Origin: an uncultured Blautia sp.
Lineage (GTDB): Bacteria; Bacillota; Clostridia; Lachnospirales; Lachnospiraceae
Assembly: GCA_934373235.1 (NCBI GenBank)
Contig: CAKROW010000068.1
Coordinates: 1-13,432, forward strand
Length of the DNA: 13,432 bases
Direction of reading: 5' to 3'
This document shows, piece by piece, positions 1 through 7,555 of the stretch (positions are counted from its first letter, which is position 1; every line of letters begins with the position of its first letter). The position numbers were made by a program, and so were the translations under genes. The notes below the pieces were generated by a model. It saw only the letters and a list, made by a program, of their open reading frames with translations. It was not told the DNA's origin and ran no database searches.

Positions 1-905
1 TCTATTCCCTGTTCGATCAGAAAACGATATTTGTCTCCGAACCATTTTCTGGCTTCCGTATTCAGCATATCCGGAAAATGGGTATCTCCCGGCCATACGG
101 CTGCAACAAAATCACTTCCGTCTTCTCTCTTGCAGAAATAGTTGTTTTTGACACCTTCCTCGTAAACCTCATATCCCGGCTCAACCTTGACACCGGCATC
201 AATGATCGGGATCAGACGGATCTTCTGGTCTTTCATTTCCTGCACAAATTCCGGAAAATCCGGAAAATTTTCTTCATTCACTGTGAAATCCTTGAATGAC
301 TGCATATAATCAATATCCATGTAGATCATGTCGATCGGAATATGATTCTCCCGATATCCTTTTGCGACAGTACGGAAATCTTCTTTCGTTGTGTAACCCC
401 AGCGGCTCTGTCCGAAACCAAAAGCAAACTTTGGCGGGATATAGCTGCGTCCGATCACGTGGCGGAACTGTTTTACGATATCATAAGCATTCTCACCTTC
501 AATCACATAGATATCCAGATCAGCATTTTCGCAGGATACCCTGAGTGTATCCTCTCTGTCATATCCAATATCAAAGGTCAGTTTCGACGGATAATCAAAA
601 AACAATCCAAACGTAGTCTTTCCGCTCACGATAATGAAGTTGTGGGCTCCGTACAAAGAACGCTTGTCCTCTGTGTGTACCGGATCATCTGTGCAATTAC
701 TGATATAACAATACCCTCTCTTGTTGATTCCACGATTGGCTTCACCCAGACCATAGACAATGTCATCTTCGTCCATGATATAAGTAAAAACAAATCCTTC
801 CTCCTGAGCGACTTCTCCATATGGGAAAATGCCCTCAGTTGTTTCAATTTTTTCAGTCAGCGCCTCCGTATTAAATGGAGTTCCATATCTGTATTTTCTA
901 ATCAT
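1..905 (-). CDS. Glycoside hydrolase family 31 (alpha-glucosidase/alpha-xylosidase type), N-terminal 301 residues
   Basis: This is a GH31 retaining glycosidase releasing an alpha-linked sugar from the non-reducing end; the exact substrate cannot be read here. The start ATG (903-905) overlaps the TGA of the upstream GH13 gene as ATGA, and AGGTGA lies about 7 bases before it, so translation is probably coupled. The frame stays open for 301 codons to the window edge and has no stop. Residues about 50-150 look like the N-terminal beta-sandwich (YGLGEANRGINKRG at 51-64). GH31 barrel landmarks follow: GQSRWGYTTKEDF at 165-177, the beta-strand motif YMDIDYM at 195-201 with the substrate-binding aspartates, and VWPGDTHFPD at 270-279. 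The nucleophile region (WxDMxE) lies beyond the edge, so catalytic competence cannot be confirmed. There is no signal peptide, so the enzyme is cytoplasmic. Family call is firm; substrate is unknown. Confidence 0.93.
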   Translation of the reverse strand, partial: MIRKYRYGTPFNTEALTEKIETTEGIFPYGEVAQEEGFVFTYIMDEDDIVYGLGEANRGINKRGYCYISNCTDDPVHTEDKRSLYGAHNFIIVSGKTTFGLFFDYPSKLTFDIGYDREDTLRVSCENADLDIYVIEGENAYDIVKQFRHVIGRSYIPPKFAFGFGQSRWGYTTKEDFRTVAKGYRENHIPIDMIYMDIDYMQSFKDFTVNEENFPDFPEFVQEMKDQKIRLIPIIDAGVKVEPGYEVYEEGVKNNYFCKREDGSDFVAAVWPGDTHFPDMLNTEARKWFGDKYRFLIEQGI

Positions 906-2590
906 TTCTCTGTCACCTGGTTTTTATAATATAGTACAAATGCTTCATATGGATTCAGGACAATTTTTCCTTCAAATTCTTTTCTTCCAAGGTTTGTGAT
1001 CAGACACTCTGCGCCTTTAAATTCTTCCGGCACTTCTACTTCTGCATTCCTGTCACTGAAGTTGCAGACGGTCAGAAGTTTTTCCTGATCCTGTTTTCTT
1101 GTGTACGCAAAAATCTGCTCATCTTCACGGTAAAGCGGTTCAAATTCGCCATAAACAATAATGTCTTTCTCTTTGCGCAGGCTGATCAGTTTCTGATAGT
1201 AATGGAAAACAGAATCCGGATCTTCAAGCTGCTGTGCTGCATTGATCTTTTTGTAGTTCGGGTTTACTTTGATCCACGGCTCACCATCTGTGAATCCGGC
1301 CTGGTTGCTGTCATCCCACTGCATCGGAGTTCTGGCATTATCACGGCTTCTCAGCATCAGACATTTCATCATGTGTTCCGGAGTCATAAAACCTGATTCC
1401 GTAAACTCTTCAAAGTAATTAATACTTTCAATATCACGGTAATCTTCCAGCTTGTCAAAGTAAACATTTGTCATGCCAAGCTCTTCACCCTGATATACAT
1501 ATGGCGTTCCCTGCATCATGTGAAGACAGGTTGCCAGCATTTTTGCGGATGTTTCTCTGTATACCGGATTGTCATTTCCAAAACGGCTGACGCTCCTCGG
1601 TTGATCATGATTGCCCAAAAACAAACTGTTCCATGCTTTACCCTGGAGTTTCTCCTGCCATTTGATCATGATGTTTTTAAACTCTTTAAAATCATATTTT
1701 TGAGTTGTCCACTTTCCATAATCTCCGCATCCGTTCTCCACATGTTCAAACTGGAATACCATGTTCAGTTCATTTCGGTCTTCACCTGCATATTTCTGTG
1801 CTTCCTCAATTGTAACTCCGGCTGTTTCACCAACTGTCATGATATCATATTTTGAGAGGACTTCATGATTCATTTCCTGAAGAAATTCATGGATCCTTGG
1901 GCCATGTACGCAATATGGTCCAAAATCCCCATAAAGGCCGTTATTCATTTCTCCATCCGGAAATCTCTGATCCTTGGAAATCATACTGATAACATCCATA
2001 CGGAAGCCATCAATTCCTTTTTCGCACCAGAATTTCATCATATCATAAACTTCCTGGCGTACTTTTTCATTTTCCCAATTGAGATCCGGCTGTTTTTTTG
2101 AAAACAGATGCAGATAATACATCTGTGTTTGCGGATCATATTCCCAGGCAGAACCGCCAAATACCCCGCCCCAGTTATTAGGTTCTTTTCCGTTTACCGG
2201 GTCTTTCCAGATATAATAATCACGATATGGATTATCTTTTGATCTGCGGCTTTCAATAAACCAGTTATGTTCATCAGATGTATGGTTGACTACGAGATCC
2301 ATCAGAATCCTGATGGATCTTTTGTGTGCTTCACACAACAATTCTTCGTAATCCTCCATAGTTCCATATTCCTCATAAATTCTGCGGTAATCAGAAATAT
2401 CGTAACCATTATCGTCCTGAGGCGATTCCAGCATCGGAGAAATCCATAACACATTTACCCCAAGGTCTTTAAGGTAATCGAGTTTCTGTATGATTCCTCT
2501 GATATCTCCCACGCCGTCACCGTTACTGTCTTTAAAACTCTTGGGATATATCTGATATACTATACTTTCTTTCCACCATTTTTTCTCCAT
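902..2590 (-). CDS. GH13 oligo-1,6-glucosidase-like alpha-glucosidase
   Basis: Cytoplasmic GH13 exo-glucosidase of 562 residues, probably cleaving isomaltose-type and short alpha-glucosides. All family signatures are visible: the calcium loop DSNGDGVGD (21-29), region I DLVVNH (98-103), QPDLNW (167-172), region II GFRMDV with nucleophile D199, region III GET with acid/base E255, and region IV GNHD with D329. These numbers equal the catalytic D199/E255/D329 of Bacillus cereus oligo-1,6-glucosidase as I recall them, which supports this start. The opening MEKKWWKES also resembles that family, and AGGAG lies 7 bases upstream. V200 after the nucleophile is the residue associated with alpha-1,6 preference. 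A start 5 codons upstream, behind a GGAGGAG, is possible; longer upstream starts are not needed. A related trehalose-6-phosphate hydrolase or dextran glucosidase role cannot be excluded. The gene is cotranscribed with the GH31 gene. Confidence 0.94.
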   Translation of the reverse strand: MEKKWWKESIVYQIYPKSFKDSNGDGVGDIRGIIQKLDYLKDLGVNVLWISPMLESPQDDNGYDISDYRRIYEEYGTMEDYEELLCEAHKRSIRILMDLVVNHTSDEHNWFIESRRSKDNPYRDYYIWKDPVNGKEPNNWGGVFGGSAWEYDPQTQMYYLHLFSKKQPDLNWENEKVRQEVYDMMKFWCEKGIDGFRMDVISMISKDQRFPDGEMNNGLYGDFGPYCVHGPRIHEFLQEMNHEVLSKYDIMTVGETAGVTIEEAQKYAGEDRNELNMVFQFEHVENGCGDYGKWTTQKYDFKEFKNIMIKWQEKLQGKAWNSLFLGNHDQPRSVSRFGNDNPVYRETSAKMLATCLHMMQGTPYVYQGEELGMTNVYFDKLEDYRDIESINYFEEFTESGFMTPEHMMKCLMLRSRDNARTPMQWDDSNQAGFTDGEPWIKVNPNYKKINAAQQLEDPDSVFHYYQKLISLRKEKDIIVYGEFEPLYREDEQIFAYTRKQDQEKLLTVCNFSDRNAEVEVPEEFKGAECLITNLGRKEFEGKIVLNPYEAFVLYYKNQVTEK

Positions 2591-2643
2591 GCCAAGTCTC
2601 CTCATTTCTAATCTACTCCTCCATGCTGTTTTTAAGTATGTCG

Positions 2644-2653
2644 GTTGCGCAAC
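2644..2653. promoter_or_regulatory. Palindrome GTTGCGCAAC, candidate LacI-family operator in the GH13 leader
   Basis: A perfect 10-bp palindrome with a central CG lies in the transcribed leader, roughly 55-65 bases downstream of the predicted transcription start of the GH13-GH31 unit. LacI-family operators commonly have a central CG. A near copy, TTGCGTAA, overlaps the -35 of the lacI-type gene's own candidate promoter (3971-3978). That it is an operator is inference. Confidence 0.4.
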
Positions 2654-2716
2654 TCTATTGATTGATTTTGTAAACACTTCCCCAGACACATCTGCCCGGT
2701 TCCTTTTGGTATCTTC

Positions 2717-2746
2717 ATTATACTCACTTCATCTTTGCAGTATCAA
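2717..2746 (-). promoter_or_regulatory. Sigma-A-type promoter of the GH13-GH31 unit
   Basis: On the minus strand TTGATA (2741-2746) is separated by 18 bases from a perfect TATAAT (2717-2722). It lies between the terminator of the upstream regulator gene and the GH13 start, so the glycosidase genes have their own promoter, with a leader of about 120 bases. Confidence 0.7.
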
Positions 2747-2749
2747 GAG

Positions 2750-2763
2750 GTTTCTCGTGAAAC
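2750..2763. promoter_or_regulatory. Inverted repeat GTTTC-TCGT-GAAAC, candidate operator of the adjacent LacI-type regulator
   Basis: Five-base arms GTTTC and GAAAC flank TCGT, giving a 14-bp site with the central CG typical of LacI-family operators. It sits 3 bases upstream of the -35 hexamer of the GH13 promoter. It does not fit the CcpA cre consensus because the outer TG/CA pairs are absent. Binding here would control RNA polymerase access; whether it activates or represses cannot be told from sequence. Confidence 0.45.
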
Positions 2764-2808
2764 TACAAAAGGTAACAAAGTTTATTTTCCTGTATACATT
2801 CAAAGTTG

Positions 2809-2840
2809 AAAAAAAGATCCTGTCATTCCCTGACAGAATC
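2809..2840 (-). terminator. Intrinsic terminator of the LacI-type regulator gene
   Basis: A 10-bp stem (2816-2825 with 2831-2840, one G-T wobble, core CTGTCA/TGACAG) encloses a 5-base loop. On the minus strand it is followed directly by seven T (2815-2809). The hairpin overlaps the stop codon of the regulator gene at 2823-2825, so there is essentially no 3' untranslated region before the structure. Confidence 0.88.
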
Positions 2841-3830
2841 CCTCTTCACCAGATAAACTGGATTTTTTATATTTAATTCCTCCAGCGTCTCTCCCTGGAT
2901 CAATTTCATCAGACGCGTCAACGCCACATGCGCCTTTTGCGGAACATCCTGGTGAACTGTTGTCAGCCTTGGTCGAACCATACTTGCATAGACACTGTCA
3001 TCATATCCTGTAACAGAAATCTGCTCCGGAACCATGATTCCTTCGTCAAGAAAGAAATTTATCGCTTCCATCGCATTATAATCCGAAGAAAAAGCAAGTG
3101 CTTTTGCTTCCAGAAAACGTGGGAGAAGTTCTCTGTATTTCCTGAGACGTAATCTTTTTTTACCCGGAATAACTATATATCGGGAACGACTGCAGAATCC
3201 CCCCTGTTTTTCCATCGCCTGTTTGAATCCCATCCACCGATAGTAATCACTGTCCTGCTCCGTTTCCGCAACAAACAATGCTTTCTTATATCCACAGGAA
3301 TACAGGTATTCTCCGATCTGATACCCTCCTGAATAATCATCTATACCAACATTCTGGAATGTATAAGCACCTTTCGGATAAGCATCGATCAGAATCATTT
3401 TTTTGTTTAATTTGAGCGAAAGGCTATTATACTGCTCTTCATTGTATCCAAGGATAATCAATCCCTCTACATTCCATTTTGAAGCAATATCCACTACATT
3501 CTGAATGCTTTCACCGCCAATAAGCATAACATAGTATCCGTTTTCTTCCATTTCCATCTGAATAGTTCCGATCAGCTCTCCCACGAATGGATCCTGAAGT
3601 GACTGCATACCATGAGTATAAGTAAATCCCAGTACTACACCTATAATCCTGGAGCCATGACCGGAAAGCATCACGGAACCCATATGCGGAACATAGTTCT
3701 GTTCTTTAAGAATAGCTGTGATTTTATCGATCGTTTTCTGGGAAACTCTTTTAGTATTTCCATTTATAACATTGGATACAGTAGTACGGCTGACACCTGC
3801 CATTTCTGCAATATCCTGAAGCCGAATCAT
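2823..3830 (-). CDS. LacI/GalR-family transcriptional regulator
   Basis: A sugar-responsive DNA-binding regulator of 335 residues. The N-terminal LacI helix-turn-helix is clear (IRLQDIAEMAGVSRTTVSNV at 2-21), followed by the hinge region around residues 45-58. The rest is a periplasmic-binding-protein-like effector domain (from about 61, RIIGVVLGFTYTHG, through to the C-terminal VYLVKRDSVRE). The start is set by AGGAGG 8 bases upstream and by the HTH beginning at once; an ATG 21 codons upstream has no comparable support. It lies directly upstream of the GH13-GH31 unit in the same direction but has its own terminator, so the two are separate transcripts. The likely role is control of the alpha-glucosidase genes, with palindromes at 2644-2653 and 2750-2763 as candidate operators. 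The effector is unknown; a maltose or isomaltose derivative would be usual for such neighbours. Confidence 0.93.
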   Translation of the reverse strand: MIRLQDIAEMAGVSRTTVSNVINGNTKRVSQKTIDKITAILKEQNYVPHMGSVMLSGHGSRIIGVVLGFTYTHGMQSLQDPFVGELIGTIQMEMEENGYYVMLIGGESIQNVVDIASKWNVEGLIILGYNEEQYNSLSLKLNKKMILIDAYPKGAYTFQNVGIDDYSGGYQIGEYLYSCGYKKALFVAETEQDSDYYRWMGFKQAMEKQGGFCSRSRYIVIPGKKRLRLRKYRELLPRFLEAKALAFSSDYNAMEAINFFLDEGIMVPEQISVTGYDDSVYASMVRPRLTTVHQDVPQKAHVALTRLMKLIQGETLEELNIKNPVYLVKRDSVRE

Positions 3831-3948
3831 AAAATCTTCCTCCTGTGTTTTTTTATAAAAAGAAAGACGCCTTTTGCAAATACCATACATCATTCTTGTA
3901 CTGCTGAGATCAGCATACCCTCAGAATCGATTCCCGGCTATTTCATCC

Positions 3949-3978
3949 ATTATAACCTTACTGCCAATTCTTACGCAA
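3949..3978 (-). promoter_or_regulatory. Candidate promoter of the LacI-type regulator gene, with TTGCGTAA at its -35
   Basis: On the minus strand TTGCGT (3973-3978) is 18 bases from TATAAT (3949-3954). The predicted start leaves a leader of about 110 bases. The -35 lies within TTGCGTAA, one base different from the TTGCGCAA core in the GH13 leader, which would fit autoregulation. The rest of 3831-4096 is AT-rich non-coding sequence with no other clear signal. Confidence 0.5.
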
Positions 3979-4096
3979 TAAAATTTTTCCAACGAAAAAA
4001 ACTCTCTCCATTGGTATTCCTGTAGCATTTTACAAAACCAATACAAAAAACAATTACCTGAAAAAAATCAAATCCCTGTAGATTTCTTCTCATCAT

Positions 4097-4141
4097 AAAA
4101 ACAGGGAGAATGTGCTTAAATACCAGGCACACTCTCCCTGT
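4097..4141 (-). terminator. Strong hairpin terminator closing the Amadori-product operon
   Basis: Fifteen-base arms at 4101-4115 and 4127-4141 pair with a single A-C mismatch (ACAGGGAGA/TCTCCCTGT outer, TGTGC/GCACA inner) around an 11-base loop. On the minus strand the stem is followed by TTTTT (the T run begins within the stem's final base and continues to 4097). It lies about 43 bases after the stop of the cupin-like gene and separates that operon from the LacI-type gene. Confidence 0.85.
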
Positions 4142-4183
4142 CTTTTCATAAACGATTAACTACCGTCTCAGTTTTATCTTTGT

Positions 4184-4597
4184 TTATTCTGCAAAAAGTT
4201 TTTTTGCATTTTCCTGAATATATGTCACCTCTTCTGCAGTCAGATCCATAAAATCACTGTTATCCATAGAGCAATTAGAATCCTGTACATACATCATCTT
4301 AGTATCTTTCTGAGTAATAGAATAGAACCATACTTCCTTTGGTACATTGTAAACTTTACCCTGCTCCATTAATGTAAGTTCGATATCAAATTTGCCCTCT
4401 TTACGCTCTGCTGTAATAAGAATTGCTTTCCCCTCTGCCAGAATAAACTGTTCGTCTGTGGAATGATGGATCTCAAGATGTGCGATTCCTTCAATATCAT
4501 TATCCGGTTTCCAATTCTTGATACATACAAGCCATTTTTCATTTTTGTAAACACAGAGAATACCTTCTCCATTATTTTCATACATATCTGGTTTCAT
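4184..4597 (-). CDS. Small cupin-like protein of unknown function, last gene of the Amadori operon
   Basis: A 137-residue soluble protein I do not recognise as a named family. The central part reads like a single cupin barrel: HLEIHHSTDEQFILAEGKA at 40-58 matches the pattern of cupin motif 1 (H-x3-TDE-x-F-x-L-x-EGKA), and VYNVPKEVWFYSI at 82-94 sits where motif 2 (VPxGxxH) is expected. The distal histidine of motif 2 is replaced by W90/F91, so a canonical metal site would be incomplete; H44 and H45 remain. There is no signal peptide or membrane segment. It starts 27 bases after the kinase gene in the same direction and precedes the operon terminator, with AAGGGG upstream of its ATG, so it is cotranscribed with the Amadori genes. 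Possible roles, all inference: sugar-ring epimerisation or mutarotation, or handling a reactive sugar by-product. Confidence 0.75.
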   Translation of the reverse strand: MKPDMYENNGEGILCVYKNEKWLVCIKNWKPDNDIEGIAHLEIHHSTDEQFILAEGKAILITAERKEGKFDIELTLMEQGKVYNVPKEVWFYSITQKDTKMMYVQDSNCSMDNSDFMDLTAEEVTYIQENAKKLFAE

Positions 4598-4624
4598 TGT
4601 ACAAATCCCCTTTCATACATGTTT

Positions 4625-5512
4625 TTACAGTTCTGTCTTTCCTTCAATCGGAACTCCATAGCCAAAAGCACCTTCCATTGCACATACCTTTGCGGAAAAA
4701 GCAGCACCCTTATTCATTGCGGTTAACAGACGTTCTTTCATTTTCTCATCGCTTTCCTCAATAAGACTTCCATCCTTTGAAGTTTCCAGCAGGGAGCTTA
4801 AGAAAGCTGAAAAATAACTGTCTCCGGCACCCATGGTATCAATAGCATTTTCTGCATATATAGCTTTTGTATAATAGAAATTATCTTTATAAAGCACCCA
4901 TGAGCCATCTTCTCCGATTGTGCCAAGAACAATCTTAACTCCGGCTGCCTGTGCTTTTTTCATCTCTTCTTCGCGTTTCTCTGAACTCAGATGTGCGCAG
5001 GACATGATTGCCACTGTTACATACGGGCATATCTTTTCAAGATATTCATCTGTCCATCTTGTAGAAAAATCATAGGCAATCGGTACACCGGTTTCTTCTA
5101 ATATGGAAATTTCTTCTTCAATATAAGAATTCAGATTCGTGTAAATAAGCTGAAATCCTTTTATATATTCCATGTCTTCTTCTGTAAAATCAAAGGCATG
5201 TTCTTTGGCGATCCCACCCTTATTTGATCCGAGAAATACACGATCATTTCCTTTTAATGTGACAAGGGCAAAACCGTTTTCTCCTTCAAAATATCTGCAA
5301 TGGCTATAGTCAATTTTCAGCTCTTTCAATGTATCTTGTACACATTTCGCAACTTCATCGTTTCCAAATTTTCCAAGATATGCTGTTTTAGCACCATTCA
5401 TTCCGGAAAATGCACAGGTATTTACGCACTGTCCACCTGGATACATTTTTCCCCTGGAAAGATATTTATCACATACATTATCGCCTATTGCGATGATCCT
5501 GAAATCCTTCAT
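4625..5512 (-). CDS. frlD: PfkB-family sugar kinase, fructoselysine 6-kinase (FrlD) type
   Basis: Predicted cytoplasmic ATP-dependent kinase that phosphorylates C6 of the fructosyl part of an Amadori product, making the substrate of the neighbouring deglycase. The 295-residue protein has the short FrlD form of the PfkB fold: the opening IIAIGDNVCDKYLSRGKMYPGG (positions 6-27) with the substrate loop PGGQCVN at 25-31, and the ATP/anion-hole signature DTMGAGD at 225-231 with D231 as catalytic base. The start ATG at 5512 is chosen because the family begins a few residues before IGDN; its ribosome site is weak (GGGGTGTGG), and an in-frame GTG at 5557 would overlap frlB. The gene begins 26 bases after frlB. 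The substrate could be fructoselysine, fructose-asparagine or another fructosyl amino acid; the sequence alone does not decide. Confidence 0.88.
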   Translation of the reverse strand: MKDFRIIAIGDNVCDKYLSRGKMYPGGQCVNTCAFSGMNGAKTAYLGKFGNDEVAKCVQDTLKELKIDYSHCRYFEGENGFALVTLKGNDRVFLGSNKGGIAKEHAFDFTEEDMEYIKGFQLIYTNLNSYIEEEISILEETGVPIAYDFSTRWTDEYLEKICPYVTVAIMSCAHLSSEKREEEMKKAQAAGVKIVLGTIGEDGSWVLYKDNFYYTKAIYAENAIDTMGAGDSYFSAFLSSLLETSKDGSLIEESDEKMKERLLTAMNKGAAFSAKVCAMEGAFGYGVPIEGKTEL

Positions 5513-5538
5513 CTGTACCACACCCCGGCTTTCTCTGA

Positions 5539-6549
5539 TTAGTACTCTACTTTCCACATATAGCGACGGGTTGGAAGCGGATGCTCACGTTTCTCAGCCA
5601 GCTCATGATTGTAGATCGGGTATACGTTGTTGAACAGAGAATGATTGAAATAATCCACTACAGATGCATCAATAGTAGATAATCCGAGCTCTTTTGCATC
5701 CAGAACTTCGATGCGTTTTCCATATTTGTTCAGGAATTTTAATGCTCTCTCATCAAGCTCTCTTGTAGTTCCCTCGGAAATCTGGATCATAAATGCGCGG
5801 TTTGCATCTGTGATCTCAAATGGTCCATGGAAGAATTCACCTGTGTGAATGCTGCTGGAATCCAGCCACTGCATCTCCATAAAAATACAGATACTTTCCA
5901 TATATGCTGCGCCATAACCTGCACCACTTCCCATTGTATAAATGACAGTATCATCTTTATACTCTTCAGCAAATGCCAGTGCTCTCTCTTTTACATGCTT
6001 TCTTGCATTTTTAATAATATTGCTGATCATTCCAACGCCTGCATAGAACTTGTCATAATTCTCATATCCTGCAGTCTGCTGTAAAGTTTCTACTGCAACA
6101 AGAAGTGCACACATTGTTTTCTCACCTGCATAATCAATATTTCCTTCCAGATGATCCGGGCTTGCATCAAACTCATACTGAACAATATAGTCACCAAACT
6201 CTACGATCTCAGACTCTGCCAGCCATGTAAGAATGATAACGGAAGCTCCCAGCTCTTTACCAAGCTTTGCTGCTGCAATTGTCTCCGGTGTGTTTCCTTT
6301 ATGACAGGAAAGGCAGATGATAGAATTCTCACCAAAATCCTTCGGTGTACAATGTACAAACTCGTTACTGCTGATCAGTGCACATTTAATATCTGCACTT
6401 TCTGTCTCCATGAATGTTTTTGCAGGATAAAGTGCTCCGAGAGAACCGCCGCAGCCTACAAAATATAAGGATTTTACTCCTCCTTTTTCTTTTTTGTCCT
6501 CAATGATCTCTGCAATAATATTTTTAATATCTGTACTTCTGTATCCCAT
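5539..6549 (-). CDS. frlB: SIS-domain Amadori-phosphate deglycase (FrlB/FraB family)
   Basis: Predicted deglycase hydrolysing a 6-phosphofructosyl amino acid to glucose 6-phosphate and free amino acid. The 336-residue protein has two sugar-isomerase (SIS) domains, at about 26-160 (FVGCGGSLGALYPAKT at 30-45) and 195-330 (YTMGSGAGYGAAYMES at 204-219). The family signature GEFFHGPFEI is at 237-246, and the C-terminus RRYMWKVEY parallels the ERRYYGGLVEY ending of E. coli FrlB. E225 and H241 are 16 residues apart, as are the catalytic pair E214/H230 that I recall for Salmonella FraB and the equivalent pair in E. coli FrlB, so the active site appears intact. AAGGAG lies 7 bases before the ATG. It follows the epimerase gene after 69 bases and precedes the kinase gene. 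A glutamine-fructose-6-phosphate aminotransferase is excluded because there is no glutaminase domain. Confidence 0.9.
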   Translation of the reverse strand: MGYRSTDIKNIIAEIIEDKKEKGGVKSLYFVGCGGSLGALYPAKTFMETESADIKCALISSNEFVHCTPKDFGENSIICLSCHKGNTPETIAAAKLGKELGASVIILTWLAESEIVEFGDYIVQYEFDASPDHLEGNIDYAGEKTMCALLVAVETLQQTAGYENYDKFYAGVGMISNIIKNARKHVKERALAFAEEYKDDTVIYTMGSGAGYGAAYMESICIFMEMQWLDSSSIHTGEFFHGPFEITDANRAFMIQISEGTTRELDERALKFLNKYGKRIEVLDAKELGLSTIDASVVDYFNHSLFNNVYPIYNHELAEKREHPLPTRRYMWKVEY

Positions 6550-6618
6550 GTTTGTTCTCCTTTTCTTCTTAATCTTGACTTTTTAGTTTCTATATAAAGT
6601 AGATAGATATCCACCTTA

Positions 6619-7434
6619 TTAACTTAATTCTGTTGTGTTGCTCCTAAGCCATTCTGTAATGTCATCAATTGCTTTATCCGGATCACAGTAATAACGACGG
6701 TCACATATTTCAAAAGAAATTGTCCCCTCATATCCTCTGCGCTTCAGATCCTCATAATGCTTTTTCATTGGAAAATCTCCGTCTCCGGGAACTGTATGTC
6801 CCCGATCGTTAAAATGCACATGAACAAGCTGAGCACCTAAATTATCCATATAATCATCTATGCTTTCTTCGGCATAGGTCATCTGATCCAGATCTACCAT
6901 ACCATGTATGTGAGATGAGCCTGTCTCTTCTATCATTCGTTTCAGATCTGAACTTTTTATCAGCACATTCGTTGTTGTTACCTTCAACTCCTCCAGCATC
7001 AGCTCCACATTCTTTTTCTCACAATAAGCACCCAACTGCTGCAGAGAATCCCTGCAATACTTCCATGCCTCTTCCGGTGACTGATCGAAATATCCAAATC
7101 CGGTACTGATCTGGACTTTGTGGCAGCCAAGAAATTCCGCCGTATCAATAGCTCGCTGATAATAACGAATACTGGACTCACGTGTTCCTCTGTCCTGTGT
7201 ACAGAAATTAACCGGGTATGTACAATTCTCCGGTGTCATTGCCATAATGCTTAGGTCTCTTCTCCTGATCTCCTTTTCCAGTTCGAGTAATGAAAAAAGA
7301 GGATAATCAAATATGTTAAACTGTGGTGCACTACAATACAGATCAATACTGTTAAATACTGACTGCTCTACCTTGTCCAGAAATTTCTTCAGAGGATATC
7401 TCAAATAATGATAATTCATTGGTGCAAATTTCAT
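6619..7434 (-). CDS. frlC: Sugar epimerase of the AP-endonuclease-2/xylose isomerase TIM-barrel family, FrlC-like
   Basis: A 271-residue TIM-barrel protein, probably a 3-epimerase that links the psicosyl and fructosyl forms of an Amadori product, as FrlC does in E. coli. The four metal ligands of ketose 3-epimerases can be placed as E148, D181, H207 and E242. Their spacings of 33, 26 and 35 residues are identical to E152/D185/H211/E246 of D-tagatose 3-epimerase as I recall it. FrlC-like details include MTPENCTYPVNF (66-77) and RRGYEGTISFEICD (232-245). The start is fixed by AGGAGG 5 bases before ATG 7434; an in-frame upstream extension to 7515 would run into the inverted repeat. The gene lies between the transporter and deglycase genes. 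A general hexulose epimerase or a hydroxypyruvate isomerase-like role is possible, but the context favours an Amadori epimerase. Confidence 0.82.
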   Translation of the reverse strand: MKFAPMNYHYLRYPLKKFLDKVEQSVFNSIDLYCSAPQFNIFDYPLFSLLELEKEIRRRDLSIMAMTPENCTYPVNFCTQDRGTRESSIRYYQRAIDTAEFLGCHKVQISTGFGYFDQSPEEAWKYCRDSLQQLGAYCEKKNVELMLEELKVTTTNVLIKSSDLKRMIEETGSSHIHGMVDLDQMTYAEESIDDYMDNLGAQLVHVHFNDRGHTVPGDGDFPMKKHYEDLKRRGYEGTISFEICDRRYYCDPDKAIDDITEWLRSNTTELS

Positions 7435-7481
7435 TTTTTCCTCCTGTATTCTCCATAATGATTCAAAAATGCTTCTCTTAT

Positions 7482-7555
7482 ATTGGATAGTCGGATCATA
7501 GAAGAGAGAAAACACTACATAAAGTCAGGATTATAAAAATCTCCGACTATCCAAT
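7482..7555. repeat. Perfect 14-bp inverted repeat between transporter and epimerase genes
   Basis: Arms ATTGGATAGTCGGA (7482-7495) and TCCGACTATCCAAT (7542-7555) are exact reverse complements, separated by 46 bases. In the operon mRNA they could form a large-loop hairpin just after the transporter stop codon. No T run follows, so it is not an ordinary terminator. It could be an mRNA processing or stability element that sets transporter and enzyme levels apart, or a two-half-site DNA element, since the arm at 7542-7555 covers the spacer of a possible promoter. Confidence 0.8.

Noticed and set aside
342..929. 195-residue open frame on the plus strand
   Set aside because: It is antisense to the GH31 gene, has no ribosome site and no recognisable motifs.
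2591..2689. 33-codon N-terminal extension of the GH13 enzyme
   Set aside because: The residues do not resemble the family, catalytic numbering fits the shorter form, and good ribosome sites lie closer to MEKKWW.
2750..2763. CcpA catabolite-response element
   Set aside because: The central CG is present, but the outer TG and CA of the cre consensus are missing, so a different LacI-family site is more likely.
4184..4597. Asparaginase or amidase that would complete a fructose-asparagine pathway
   Set aside because: The protein is too short and lacks the threonine motifs of asparaginases; it reads as a cupin-like barrel.
5513..5557. GTG start of the FrlD-like kinase overlapping frlB
   Set aside because: PfkB/FrlD proteins begin just before the IGDN strand; the extra 15 residues have no family match. 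Some doubt remains because the ATG at 5512 has only a weak ribosome site.
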